The notes: generated from the sequence alone by a model not told the origin. Shown: positions 28,033-38,963, counted from the stretch's first letter. The stretch: DNA of 64,000 nt from Ammoniphilus resinae (GCF_017873965.1 NZ_JAGGKT010000010.1:1-64000); one strand, 5' to 3'. Made by a program: numbers and translations.

Positions 28033-28161
28033 ATGCTATTTCTTCTATTGAGTTGTATCGTTCTTTTAGGATTAAGTATCCTCACAGCCTCCCCAAAAGA
28101 GGTACACAACAATCACCAAGAAGAATTTGTTCCAGAAGAGTATCTTACAGACTTAGTATAA
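28033..28161 (+). CDS. Small exported or membrane-anchored peptide
   Basis: 42 residues behind a strong GGAAGGAGGAGATATAG. The first 20 residues (LFLLLSCIVLLGLSILTA) are a hydrophobic signal or anchor; the rest is acidic (HQEEFVPEEYLTDLV). It is directly followed by a strong terminator, so it is very likely a real small gene. No family recognised. Confidence 0.68.
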   Translation: MLFLLLSCIVLLGLSILTASPKEVHNNHQEEFVPEEYLTDLV

Positions 28162-28171
28162 ACTTTAGGGT

Positions 28172-28195
28172 GGAGCGAACTTTCGCTCCTTTTTG
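28172..28195 (+). terminator. Rho-independent terminator
   Basis: GGAGCGAA / TTCGCTCC around a 2-base loop, then TTTTTG, 10 bp after the small exported peptide. Confidence 0.88.
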
Positions 28196-28326
28196 CTATG
28201 ATTTGGGGTCCTAAATACAACGATTGGGCAGGGGAATTTGATTAATGGGGTCACCGTTATATAATGTTAGTTAACTCATTTAGATGCTACAATGAGTTGT
28301 ATAATCAATCCTGGAGGCAGTATCAG

Positions 28327-28893
28327 ATGAAGACCGCTGAAGCAACAGTTCGTGCATTGCTAATAGCCGATAACCCTGAATCGTTTGTAACGCGCCGTAT
28401 TCCTGAAGTGAATCTGGAATTTGGTGGAATACCCGGTGACCGACACTTTGGTGTAACATGTCCCGCAGATTCCCGTCAACCTATGTATCCAAGGGGCACT
28501 GAAATTCTCAATCGCCGTCAAATTACCATACTGTCAGAAGAAGAATGCCATAAAATAGCTCAACAATTGGGCATTGAAGTGGTTTTGCCTGAATGGCTAG
28601 GAGCAAATGTATTGTTAAGGGGGTTTCCTGAACTTACTAGGTTAACGATGGGTTCACGAATTCTATTCCCCAATGGTGCAGGGCTGATTTGTATGGGGGA
28701 AAATCAACCTTGTACATTCCCAGGTGAGGTAGTTCAAAAACATTATGATCATGTTCCCAACTTGGTGAATGAATTTGTTCGGGCAGCATATAAGCGAAGA
28801 GGGATTGTTTGTGCGGTTGAACGAGCGGGTAAGATTCAGCAAGGAGATAAAGTTCGTATCTTAATCAATGATTTTTCCAACCCGATGCAATAA
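28327..28893 (+). CDS. MOSC domain protein
   Basis: 188 residues from the ATG after TGGAGGC; an open extension upstream has no ribosome site. Features of MOSC (molybdenum cofactor sulfurase C-terminal) proteins: GGIPGDRHFGVT near 37-48, RQITILSEEEC, PEWLGANVLLRGFP and the candidate Mo-cofactor-binding Cys in CMGENQPCTFPGE. The family includes YiiM/YuaD-like enzymes that reduce N-hydroxylated compounds or move sulfur. Substrate unknown. Confidence 0.88.
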   Translation: MKTAEATVRALLIADNPESFVTRRIPEVNLEFGGIPGDRHFGVTCPADSRQPMYPRGTEILNRRQITILSEEECHKIAQQLGIEVVLPEWLGANVLLRGFPELTRLTMGSRILFPNGAGLICMGENQPCTFPGEVVQKHYDHVPNLVNEFVRAAYKRRGIVCAVERAGKIQQGDKVRILINDFSNPMQ

Positions 28894-29002
28894 AAACAGC
28901 GTTTGAGACGCAGTATGTAACATCTGGTTAGTTAACAATGCCAAACTAAAGAAGAGTTGGCTTACATGGCTGCCATCTCTTTAACTGACAGGGTAGCCCT
29001 TT

Positions 29003-29036
29003 ATGACGGTGAAGCAAAGCTTGACCGTCTTTTTAT
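29003..29036. terminator. Terminator-like hairpin
   Basis: GACGGTG-AAGC-AAA-GCTT-GACCGTC followed by TTTTTATAG. It could end the MOSC transcript on the plus strand. Confidence 0.6.
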
Positions 29037-29518
29037 AGACTTTTAGTCATGTTATACCAAGTGACCCCGCCGTGTTGAGAGTTTGATACACCTCGATTTT
29101 GGTAACCCTTTCTTTCATAAAAATATACCAACTCTTCTTTACAAGTAAGCGTCACTGTATCACGTTGCTTCTCTTTTGCCGATCTTTCCAGATGGGCGAG
29201 CAGAGCTGATGCAATCCCTCGATTCTGAAAAAGGGGTGCAACCGCAATGCCAAGAATACTTTGATGCCCGCCGGTTGGGGGATTATCTTTGATGTCAGAA
29301 AATAAGTCATCGGTAATGAATGGTTGACTAATAACAGGGCCATTCACCAAACCAACAACCTGATTATCCACCACCGCTACAAAAAAACTATCCGCTATTC
29401 GTTGAATCCTCTCTTCAAACGCTGTCTTGGTCGCAGCTTCTTCTTTTGGAAAACATTGATGCTCAATCGCGACCAACCTAGGTAAATCCGTCCATTCTAC
29501 GTTACGTATGTTAACCAT
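29033..29518 (-). CDS. GNAT-family N-acetyltransferase
   Basis: 161 residues, starting MVNIRNVEWTDLPRLVAIEH. Acetyl-CoA-binding motif A is present as LGIAVAPLFQNRGIASALLAHLE (the FQNRGIA loop near 113-119); the C-terminal strand has LVYFYERKGYQNRGVSNSQH. The general substrate is an amine; the acceptor is not predictable. Upstream GGAGGGTTATC serves as ribosome site. Standalone on the minus strand. Confidence 0.88.
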   Translation of the reverse strand: MVNIRNVEWTDLPRLVAIEHQCFPKEEAATKTAFEERIQRIADSFFVAVVDNQVVGLVNGPVISQPFITDDLFSDIKDNPPTGGHQSILGIAVAPLFQNRGIASALLAHLERSAKEKQRDTVTLTCKEELVYFYERKGYQNRGVSNSQHGGVTWYNMTKSL

Positions 29519-29735
29519 CGTTGATAACCCTCCAAATGTGTAATTTAAATTTACAATACCTCAGTCTAGCACTTTATAACAATGTTCACCAATAAGGATA
29601 TGGTAACTTAGCCTTTTGTTGATCGGGTGGACCAGCATCTAGTTTCCGATTTAGTTAGGACCTTTGTGCTTTTCCTGTTAGTGGCAGGTTTCCATATACC
29701 CCCGACTGTATTTATCCAACCGAATGAAGTTATTT

Positions 29736-29806
29736 GCCAGTAAACCCATCAAAAGTGCCAGTAAACCCTATGAAAACGCCAGTAAATGAATAAAAATGCC
29801 AGTAAA
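29736..29806. repeat. Direct-repeat array 1, four GCCAGTAAA units
   Basis: GCCAGTAAA begins at 29736, 29757, 29778 and 29798, so the period is 21, 21 and 20 bp, two helical turns. Units share an A-rich lead (AAAA then T/G/C) and varied spacers. Confidence 0.85.
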
Positions 29807-29952
29807 TTAGACAGAGTGAAGGAGGTATGACGAATTTTCTTATAAAAGTATCATGACATAGATTCATTTTTATGTATATTAAACAGATACCCCTATGCCG
29901 TTCCCTCTAGGAACCCGTCCTGACACATTTTTTTACAAAGATCTAAAAAAAT

Positions 29953-30003
29953 GCCAGTAACACTCAAAAAAGTGCCAGTAAACCTCAAAAAAACGCCAGT
30001 AAC
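29953..30003. repeat. Direct-repeat array 2, three GCCAGTAA units
   Basis: GCCAGTAA begins at 29953, 29974 and 29995, period 21 bp, with the same A-rich leads as array 1, 150 bp away. Confidence 0.85.
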
Positions 30004-30244
30004 CCAGCCCATGATAGCTTGAGGACCTCAGGATTGTTTAGCTTTACTTTCTTCGCTATCGATCCTCATTTTATCATCGTCCACTATTCATAATTGGCAT
30101 CCTATTTATAATAAATTACTTGTGAATCTTATTAATGACAATGGCACTTGGACGAGTAAAACAATAAAGATTATTGAAAATCAAGGTGTTATTGCGATGA
30201 AGGCGATTAATTACTAGTTAAACTAATCAAAACCGACTTAAATT

Positions 30245-30607
30245 TTACTGAATTGATTTTTCATTAGCGTTTTCTTCCAAAAACCTTGTAAAATGATCTC
30301 CCCAATCACAAATGGAAGTAACAACAGGTTCTAGTTTAAGACCAATTTCGCTAAGTTGATATTCCACTTTAGGAGGGACAACGGGGTATACCACTCTGGT
30401 AATAATTTGATCCTCTTCTAATTCCCTTAATTGTCTAATTAACATACGTTGATTGACATCTGGAAGAAAGTTTTGTATTTCGCTTAATCTTAATGGTGAT
30501 TGTTGAAGTAAACACCATATGATGGCAATTTTCCAACGTCCCCCAATTACGGACAGAGCTAAATCTTTGCTAGTAAAGAAAGACTTTTCTTTATAATGAA
30601 TGACCAT
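30245..30607 (-). CDS. HxlR-family transcriptional regulator lacking the formaldehyde-sensing Cys
   Basis: 120 residues, close to B. subtilis HxlR by eye: LSVIGGRWKIAIIWCLL, QRMLIRQLRELEEDQI (recognition region) and RVVYPVVPPKVEYQLSEIG (wing). HxlR activates the ribulose monophosphate pathway after formaldehyde links its Cys11 to Lys13. The equivalent positions here read Thr12 and Lys14 in FTSKDLA, so the sensor Cys is absent; other Cys are in IIWCLL and SICDWG. Divergent from the formaldehyde operon and probably its regulator. Confidence 0.87.
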   Translation of the reverse strand: MVIHYKEKSFFTSKDLALSVIGGRWKIAIIWCLLQQSPLRLSEIQNFLPDVNQRMLIRQLRELEEDQIITRVVYPVVPPKVEYQLSEIGLKLEPVVTSICDWGDHFTRFLEENANEKSIQ

Positions 30608-30639
30608 CTATTCTCATACCTTTCCATTGTTCATTTAAT

Positions 30640-32836
<2,197 letters not shown>

Positions 32837-32846
32837 TATGGAACGG

Positions 32847-32880
32847 AAATATCCACATTGCAATGGAATGTGGATATTTT
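32847..32880 (+). terminator. Hairpin after fghA
   Basis: AAATATCCACATT pairs perfectly with AATGTGGATATTT over 7 bases, then T-rich sequence. It separates frmA-fghA from gshAB. Confidence 0.75.
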
Positions 32881-32956
32881 CGATTTATTTTATATTGTTA
32901 TAGTTTAAAGTTGATTAACAAATAATAAGAATTGGTTTGAAGAAGGGGTGAGCTAA

Positions 32957-35248
32957 TTGGGAGTTACCGTTAAAATAGACTTTAAAAACATGTTAGTCAA
33001 TGACCGTGTGAAACCATACTTATTTAAAGCCCGTTATGGAATTGAAAAAGAAAGTAAACGAGTTGACTTATCTGGAGATTTAGCCAAAACGGATCACCCT
33101 AAAAGTATTTCGGAGCGAGATGATCATCCTTATATTCAGCGGGATTTTTCAGAATTACAGATGGAAATCATCACACCTGTTACGGAAACATTAGAGGAAC
33201 TGTTTCATTACTTAGCAGCGATCCATGATGTTGCTTATCGTTCAATGGGTAAAAATGAAATGCTTTGGCCTTTAAGTATGCCGCCAGGATTACCAGAAAA
33301 TGAAGAAAATATCGTGATTGCAAAATTGAAAAGTGTTGAAGATGTTCAATATCGTGAATATCTATCCCATTCTTATGGCCGTCGTATACAAATGCTTTGT
33401 GGTGTTCATTTTAACTTTGAATTTGGCGATGAGTTCATTCAAGCGTTATTTAACGCTCAATCAGATATGAAAGAGTATCGAGATTTTAAAACGGAGATTT
33501 ATCTAAAAGCCACAAGAAACTACTTACATTATCGATGGTTATTCACTTATTTTTATGGAGCTTCTCCTAGCAGTGAAAAGAATTTCTTTAAGGAAGAATC
33601 TTTGCATGGTGCTGTAAGAAGCATTCGAGGCAGCAAATATGGTTACACCAATTCGGATGATGTTCAAGTTTCATACAGCAGTATACAGAACTATCTATCT
33701 GATCTTTCTTCTATGGTTCAAAAAGGGCTTCTATCAAAAGAAAAAGAATTTTATTCACCTGTCCGTTTAAGAGGCGGAAAACATGTTTCAGAGTTAGCGG
33801 ATCATGGTATTAAGTATATTGAATTACGCAATATCGATTTAAATCCATTTGAACCGTATGGAATCAGTTATGAGCAAGCAGAATTCCTCCATCTTTTCTT
33901 ACTTTATTTACTTTGGAAAGATGAAGGGGAAAATTGCGATGAGTGGGTAAAAATGGGGAGTTCCTACAATGATGTAGTGGCTCTTGAACATCCATTAGAG
34001 CATACAAAATTTGAAAAAGATGCTGAGAATATCATTGATGAGATGGAACAATTGGTAAAGATCTTAGATTTGCCTATTTCAGAAACACTATTTGTTCATC
34101 TGAGAGAAATGTTAATGGACCCAAGTAAGACTTTAGCGGGAAGACTATATAAAGAAAGTGAAAAAAGCAGTCAAGTTCAAGTGGCTACCTCGATTGCTAA
34201 AGAAAATTATCAAAAATCATGGGATAAGCCTTATCAATTAGCAGGGTTTACTGATATGGAGTTGTCCACTCAGATTTTAATGTTTGATGCCATTCAGAAA
34301 GGAATCCAAGTGGAAGTGTTGGATCGGCATGATCAATTTTTGAAGCTGAAATTAAATGATCATGTTGAATATGTAAAAAATGGGAATATGACAAGTAAAG
34401 ATAATTATGTATCCACTTTAATAATGGAAAATAAAACAGTAACAAAGAAAATTCTTCACCAACATGGATTCCGAGTACCTAAAGGTGAGGAGTTTCAAAC
34501 AATCGAGCACGCTTTACGTTCTTATCATCTATTTTCTTCTAAACCCATTGTCGTGAAACCGAAAACAACAAACTATGGATTAGGCATATCGATCTTCAAA
34601 GAAGGCGCAACTTACGAAGATTATCATCATGCAATCACCTTAGCATTTAAAGAAGACAATTCTATCTTAATAGAAGAATTTATTAAAGGAACAGAATATC
34701 GATTTTTTGTGTTACATGATCAAGTTTTGGCTGTTTTATTACGAGTTCCTGCGAATGTTATAGGGGATGGGAAACATACAATCGAAGAGCTAGTCATTCA
34801 TAAGAATCGTGATTCTTTAAGAGGAAGCGACCATCGAACACCTTTAGAAAGGATCCAGTTAGGTGAATTGGAGAACCTTATGCTTAAAGGTCAAGGGTAT
34901 CAATTCGACTCGATTCCTAAAAAGGATGAAATCATCTATCTGCGTGAAAACTCTAATATTAGTACAGGTGGAGACTCGATTGATGTAACAGATCAAATTC
35001 CTGATGATTATAAAGAAATAGCAGTGGATGCAGTAGGGGCACTTGGAGCTGAAATTTGTGGGATCGATTTGATTATTGAAGATACAAATGTTCCTGCTAC
35101 GAATAAAAATGCTTATGGAATCATTGAAGCAAACTTTAATCCATCCATGTATATGCATATCTATCCATATCAAGGAGAATCTCGACGTTTAACTATGCAT
35201 ATCATACATTATTTATTCCCTGAACTATTGCAAACACAGTCCACTTAG
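32957..35248 (+). CDS. gshAB: Bifunctional glutamate-cysteine ligase / glutathione synthetase (GshF type)
   Basis: 763 residues from a TTG behind AAGGGGTGAG. The N-terminal half (to about 480) is a GshA-type ligase: LQMEIITPVTETLEEL, LWPLSMPPGLPE and SYGRRIQMLCGVHFNFEF. The C-terminal half is an ATP-grasp domain with KPIVVKPKTTNYGLGISIF, ILIEEFIKGTEYRFFVL and the closing EANFNPSMYMHIYPYQGE. It makes glutathione from Glu, Cys and Gly in one protein, as in Streptococcus and Listeria. In a Bacillaceae background, where bacillithiol is usual, it suggests acquired glutathione use that supports the formaldehyde pathway upstream. Confidence 0.93.
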   Translation: MGVTVKIDFKNMLVNDRVKPYLFKARYGIEKESKRVDLSGDLAKTDHPKSISERDDHPYIQRDFSELQMEIITPVTETLEELFHYLAAIHDVAYRSMGKNEMLWPLSMPPGLPENEENIVIAKLKSVEDVQYREYLSHSYGRRIQMLCGVHFNFEFGDEFIQALFNAQSDMKEYRDFKTEIYLKATRNYLHYRWLFTYFYGASPSSEKNFFKEESLHGAVRSIRGSKYGYTNSDDVQVSYSSIQNYLSDLSSMVQKGLLSKEKEFYSPVRLRGGKHVSELADHGIKYIELRNIDLNPFEPYGISYEQAEFLHLFLLYLLWKDEGENCDEWVKMGSSYNDVVALEHPLEHTKFEKDAENIIDEMEQLVKILDLPISETLFVHLREMLMDPSKTLAGRLYKESEKSSQVQVATSIAKENYQKSWDKPYQLAGFTDMELSTQILMFDAIQKGIQVEVLDRHDQFLKLKLNDHVEYVKNGNMTSKDNYVSTLIMENKTVTKKILHQHGFRVPKGEEFQTIEHALRSYHLFSSKPIVVKPKTTNYGLGISIFKEGATYEDYHHAITLAFKEDNSILIEEFIKGTEYRFFVLHDQVLAVLLRVPANVIGDGKHTIEELVIHKNRDSLRGSDHRTPLERIQLGELENLMLKGQGYQFDSIPKKDEIIYLRENSNISTGGDSIDVTDQIPDDYKEIAVDAVGALGAEICGIDLIIEDTNVPATNKNAYGIIEANFNPSMYMHIYPYQGESRRLTMHIIHYLFPELLQTQST

Positions 35249-35358
35249 GATTTACCACGTTATGTGACAATAAAATTATTGAATGTTCAAATCTAAAACA
35301 TGCACAACCCTGTCCTGTGTAGAGATGGGGTATAATAATGACAAAAGGAGATGGAGCA

Positions 35359-35709
35359 ATGATTGCTAATTATGAAGAAACTGTAGCTAGTTTTGATAAA
35401 ATTGATTCCGCAAAAGCACAGGAATTGGTAAATGGGGAAGGGGAAGCCGTTATCTATATTGGCAAGGCTGTATGTCCCTATTGTCAAAAATTCATTCAAA
35501 AACTAAAAAAAGTTGCTGATGAAACGGATACTCATATCTATTATGTCAATAGTGTGGAAGAATCTGATATGGAAGGGATTACGGCCTTCCGTAATGAATA
35601 CGACATTCCAACGGTTCCTGGTTTCATCTATACGAATGGCGACACAGTAAACGTGAAATGCGATTCATCCATGTCAGAAGAAGAAATCAAAGCTTTTATG
35701 AATAAATAG
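35359..35709 (+). CDS. Thioredoxin-fold protein with CPYC redox motif
   Basis: 116 residues from the ATG after AAAGGAGATGGAGC. The active site CPYC in YIGKAVCPYCQKFIQKL is the glutaredoxin-type dithiol; a cis-Pro loop is in YDIPTVPGFIY. The general plan resembles the thioredoxin-like accessory proteins of lactic acid bacteria. Its place right behind gshAB makes a glutathione-linked disulfide reductase role attractive, but this is inference. No signal peptide. Confidence 0.82.
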   Translation: MIANYEETVASFDKIDSAKAQELVNGEGEAVIYIGKAVCPYCQKFIQKLKKVADETDTHIYYVNSVEESDMEGITAFRNEYDIPTVPGFIYTNGDTVNVKCDSSMSEEEIKAFMNK

Positions 35710-35754
35710 TGTCTCCCACATTCTGCCAAGGATGGCAAGTTGAAGTTAAGCGCA

Positions 35755-36258
35755 TCATTCCAAAACACAGGCTAATGGCTTCAGACTGCAATGAGCTAAA
35801 GCTTGATTGATGTCATGGATATTATAAATTCTTTTCTCTAAACAAAATTGGATGACCAGATCAAACGTATCACTGTCAGACAATGAGTAACCGGCGGAAC
35901 CCAACAGTTTCCCGGTTTCTTTTTTGTTTAGCTCAAGAGATAAAGCGAGAGCAATGACGGTATTTTTTCTGGGACGGTAATCTGAATTAGATCGTATTTT
36001 GGAGAAAAGCCTGCGGTCTATTCCAGCTTTTTTGTAAACATCTGAGTCAGTAATGCCTTTACGATCGATAAAACCAAACAATACCTGGCTAAATGCGGGT
36101 TTACGGGTATTTCTAATAAAATCTTCTAATTCAACAGGATGAATTCCTTCGGAACATGATTCTTCAAAAATGGGAGATTCCAAAACGTCATTATGAAGCC
36201 GGATCGGGTGTCTCTCAATATACTCCTCTAATTCTATCAATAGTCTTCGGTCAAGCAT
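35755..36258 (-). CDS. HTH-containing protein divergent to a vWA-Sir2 pair
   Basis: 167 residues from the ATG behind TTGGAGGCGAG. The central part, FGFIDRKGITDSDVYKKAGIDRRLFSKIRSN read in segments, is a Cro/CI-like helix-turn-helix, followed by TVIALALSLELNKKETGKLL and a C-terminal YNIHDINQALAHCSLKPL. This domain type is common in Firmicutes beside vWA, macrodomain or Sir2 genes. It may regulate the divergent operon or act with its products; its exact role is unknown. Confidence 0.72.
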   Translation of the reverse strand: MLDRRLLIELEEYIERHPIRLHNDVLESPIFEESCSEGIHPVELEDFIRNTRKPAFSQVLFGFIDRKGITDSDVYKKAGIDRRLFSKIRSNSDYRPRKNTVIALALSLELNKKETGKLLGSAGYSLSDSDTFDLVIQFCLEKRIYNIHDINQALAHCSLKPLACVLE

Positions 36259-36353
36259 CTTACTCGCCTCCAAAAATGTCGCCTGTCAAGCGACCAAATA
36301 TTGGATAAATATAGGTAATATTATACCATGACTAAATCGAAAGGATGATCGAA

Positions 36354-36983
36354 ATGAACAAGAATCTAACAGAGATCGTTTTTCTCCTTGACAGGAGCGG
36401 ATCCATGGCTGGGCTTGAAAGTGATACGATTGGAGGTTTTAATGCGTTTATTGAGAAGCAGAGCCGCATAGAAGGAGAAACCATTGTAACGACAGTTCTC
36501 TTCGATGAAAGATATGAGATTTTATGGAACGGCGTCCATGTAAACAAAGTAAAACTCACCGATAAGGAATATTTTGTAAGGGGACTCACAGCCCTTTTGG
36601 ATGCAGTGGGGAAAACGATTTTAGATGTGGGGCACAGGTTATCTAAATCAGGTGAGGAGGAAAGGCCCGGTAAGGTGATATTCGTGATCACAACCGATGG
36701 AATGGAAAATGCGAGTCGTGAGTTTACCTATGATAAAGTGAAAGAACTCATTAAACACCAGCAGCAGAAGTATGGTTGGGAATTTATCTTTCTTGGAGCA
36801 AATATAAATGTGATGGAAGAGGCGAATCGTATCGGAATCAGTGAGGAATATGCTTATCGGTTTGAGACTTCTGAAATCGGCATAGAGGAAATGTATACTA
36901 TAGTAAGTGAGGCTGTTTGTGAGAGAAGACAGGCGGCCAACAATAAACATTTTATAGATGACAGTTTGAAGGGTGAAGGATAA
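36354..36983 (+). CDS. von Willebrand factor A (TerY-like) protein
   Basis: 209 residues from the ATG after AAGGATGATCGAA. The MIDAS metal site is intact: DRSGSM in IVFLLDRSGSMAGLE, Thr in RGLTALLDAVGK and Asp in FVITTDGMENASRE. Then KYGWEFIFLGANINV and a C-terminal helix with Cys. Such single-domain cytoplasmic vWA proteins often accompany tellurite-type or stress cassettes and bind a partner through the metal site. Here the partner is probably the Sir2 protein encoded 1 bp downstream. Confidence 0.85.
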   Translation: MNKNLTEIVFLLDRSGSMAGLESDTIGGFNAFIEKQSRIEGETIVTTVLFDERYEILWNGVHVNKVKLTDKEYFVRGLTALLDAVGKTILDVGHRLSKSGEEERPGKVIFVITTDGMENASREFTYDKVKELIKHQQQKYGWEFIFLGANINVMEEANRIGISEEYAYRFETSEIGIEEMYTIVSEAVCERRQAANNKHFIDDSLKGEG

Positions 36984-36984
36984 T

Positions 36985-37707
36985 ATGCTAGCCAAGTTAC
37001 TCATGGAATCAAAATCGATTGTCGTATTTTCAGGGGCTGGAATGTCGACTGAAAGTGGGCTCCAAGATTTCCGTTCCGCGGATCGGGGAATGTGGAACAA
37101 TCGAAATCCCATGGAATTGGCGGATATCGACGCAATAACAGGGAATAGGGATGAGTTCCTCCGATTTTACCGTTGGAGAATCGAGGAAATGTTAAGGCAT
37201 AAGCCCAATAAGGGTCACGAGATTCTTTCCAAATGGGAACAAGAAGGCATTATTAAGGGCATCATTACACAAAACGTAGAAAATTATCACGAGCAAGCCG
37301 GAACAACGAGGATCGCTAAATTACACGGAGACCTTGGAACACTACGTTGTATGAAATGTAATACTCAATATCCATGTACAGATTACCTTGATCCACGGTT
37401 GATGACAACTTGTGGTATGCGGGACTGCGATGGGTTTGTTCGTCCAAACGTTGTGCTGTTTGGTGAAATGTTACCGGATCATGAGATCAATGTAGCAAAT
37501 ACGCTCATGAATGAAGTCGATTTGTTTATTGTTTTAGGTTCATCATTGACGGTGAGTCCGGCAAATCAGTTTCCCCATCAAGCAAAGATGCGCGGTGCGA
37601 AGTTAGTCATTGTCAACCATGATCCAACACCCAGTGATAAATATGCAGATTTGATTATCCGAAGTTCGATAGGTGAGGTATTAAATTGGACGGATAAGCA
37701 GTTATAA
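36985..37707 (+). CDS. Sir2-family NAD-dependent deacylase
   Basis: 240 residues from the ATG behind GGTGAAGGA, 1 bp after the vWA stop. NAD-binding GAGMSTESGLQDFRS, catalytic-His loop KLHGDLGTLRC, zinc Cys4 (CMKCN and CGMRDC) and VLGSSLTVSPANQF are all present. The usual TQNID-x-LH segment reads TQNVENYH, so the Asp and Leu are replaced. It could deacylate proteins, or act as an NAD-consuming effector as in some defence systems; which one is open. Confidence 0.87.
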   Translation: MLAKLLMESKSIVVFSGAGMSTESGLQDFRSADRGMWNNRNPMELADIDAITGNRDEFLRFYRWRIEEMLRHKPNKGHEILSKWEQEGIIKGIITQNVENYHEQAGTTRIAKLHGDLGTLRCMKCNTQYPCTDYLDPRLMTTCGMRDCDGFVRPNVVLFGEMLPDHEINVANTLMNEVDLFIVLGSSLTVSPANQFPHQAKMRGAKLVIVNHDPTPSDKYADLIIRSSIGEVLNWTDKQL

Positions 37708-37864
37708 TTAAAATGGGTGTAATAATGTTCAAAGGAACCAAACCATTTCATAAAAAAGGTGATCTCATCAGGATACCCTTCTTTTTCAATCAAAGATTCA
37801 CATCCAGCGGATGTTTGATGAATACTAAATAGAAAAATGAATGGATGAAAGGAAGGGGAAAATC

Positions 37865-38275
37865 TTGATTAAATACAAATACCTGCATCATGTAAGTCTT
37901 ACAGTTACGGATTTGAGAAAAGCCAAAGACTTCTTTGAGAATATTTTATGTTTAAAAGAAATACCTCGTCCTAATTTTGACTTTGCAGGGGCATGGTATG
38001 AAATAGAGGGACAACAACTTCACTTAATCGTCGACCCTTCGTCACAAACCATACGTCGGGATAAAAGCTTATCGAGTAGAGAAGGTCACTTTGCCCTTAG
38101 AGTTGAAAACTATCACGACACGCTAAGATGGTTAAAACAGAATGAAGTTGAAGTTCTTGAAAAACCAAACGGACCAAGTGGATTCGCACAAATTTTCTGT
38201 GCCGATCCCGATGGGAATTTAATTGAACTAAATGTAGATCAAAAGGATCTAAATGAGAAGGGATTTAAGGGTTAA
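37865..38275 (+). CDS. VOC-family protein (glyoxalase/fosfomycin-resistance type)
   Basis: 136 residues from a TTG behind GGAAGGGGAAAATC; an in-frame ATG 24 bp upstream overlaps that site. Metal ligands are suggested by His in YLHHVSLTVTDLRKAKDFFE, Glu or His in GQQLHLIVDP, His in EGHFALRVENYH and Glu in DPDGNLIELN. That pattern fits glyoxalase-like metal enzymes. The substrate is unknown. The end of the gene overlaps a terminator hairpin AAGGGATTT / AAATCCCTT (about 38258-38291) with a T run. Confidence 0.85.
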   Translation: MIKYKYLHHVSLTVTDLRKAKDFFENILCLKEIPRPNFDFAGAWYEIEGQQLHLIVDPSSQTIRRDKSLSSREGHFALRVENYHDTLRWLKQNEVEVLEKPNGPSGFAQIFCADPDGNLIELNVDQKDLNEKGFKG

Positions 38276-38414
38276 TTACCTGAAAATCCCTTTTTTTATG
38301 CCAATGGCGGGCAGGAGATCTTACTCCTAACTAGAATTTAATTTGCTGAGACAAAAGGACGCAATGTACCGAACAGACCACATAGGTAATAAAATGAAAA
38401 GGACGTGTTGAACG

Positions 38415-38963
38415 TTGAACATGAACGTAATTGATCTTGCGATCGAATTCGCAGCAGAAGCCCATCAATCCCAAAAACGCAAAGGAACGGACATCCCTTA
38501 TGTTAGCCATCCTTTTGCCGTCGGGATGATTCTGCTTAAAGCAGGATGCACCGAAGAGGTAATCGCCGCCGGGATTCTACACGATACACTAGAGGATACC
38601 GAAACCACAGAACAAGAAATTAAGCGTCTGTTCGGACCAAGGGTGCTCAATATTGTAATCGGTTGTTCCGAACCTGATAAAGGAGCCAGTTGGGAGGATC
38701 GAAAGCAACACACCCTTGATTATTTAAAACAGGCGCCATTGCCGATCCGACAAGTCGCCTGTGCAGATAAGCTGCACAATTTACGCTCGATCAAAAGAGA
38801 CTTATTGAAAATTAGAGAAGAAACGTGGAGCAAATTCAAAAGAGGCCGTCAAAAACAAGAGTGGTATTATACAGGGTTGGTAGAAAGTCTAGGATATTCC
38901 TCCCGGTTTAAGCTTTTGGATACATTTCAAGACGAAGTCGAAGAGGTTTTTGGCCCTAAGTAA
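38415..38963 (+). CDS. HD-domain phosphohydrolase of the RelA/SpoT type
   Basis: 182 residues from a TTG (ATG at 38421 possible). HD hallmarks: FAAEAHQSQKRKGTDIPYVSHP, ILHDTLEDTETT with the HD pair near residue 60, and CADKLHNLRSIKRDL. This is the hydrolase domain of (p)ppGpp-type enzymes without synthetase or TGS domains, so a small alarmone- or nucleotide-hydrolase is likely. The following gene begins directly after the stop. Confidence 0.85.
   Translation: MNMNVIDLAIEFAAEAHQSQKRKGTDIPYVSHPFAVGMILLKAGCTEEVIAAGILHDTLEDTETTEQEIKRLFGPRVLNIVIGCSEPDKGASWEDRKQHTLDYLKQAPLPIRQVACADKLHNLRSIKRDLLKIREETWSKFKRGRQKQEWYYTGLVESLGYSSRFKLLDTFQDEVEEVFGPK

Larger units (their letters stand above)
29519..30244. 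other. 726-bp region with two short-repeat arrays and a gene remnant
   Basis: Contains the two GCCAGTAA arrays. At about 30111-30217 a plus-strand frame without a start reads LVNLINDNGTWTSKTIKIIE and ends MKAINY, probably the C-terminus of a lost gene. Nothing else was supported. Confidence 0.55.

Noticed and set aside
28980-29036. Possible c-di-GMP-I (GEMM) riboswitch, because of GACAGGGTAGCC and AGCAAAGC
   Set aside because: The conserved CGCAAAGC and tetraloop-receptor parts are missing and no suitable gene follows; the GACGGT/ACCGTC stem with T run is better explained as a terminator.
29736-30003. CRISPR array
   Set aside because: The repeated core is only 8-9 bp with a 21-bp period and no cas genes; this does not fit any CRISPR layout.
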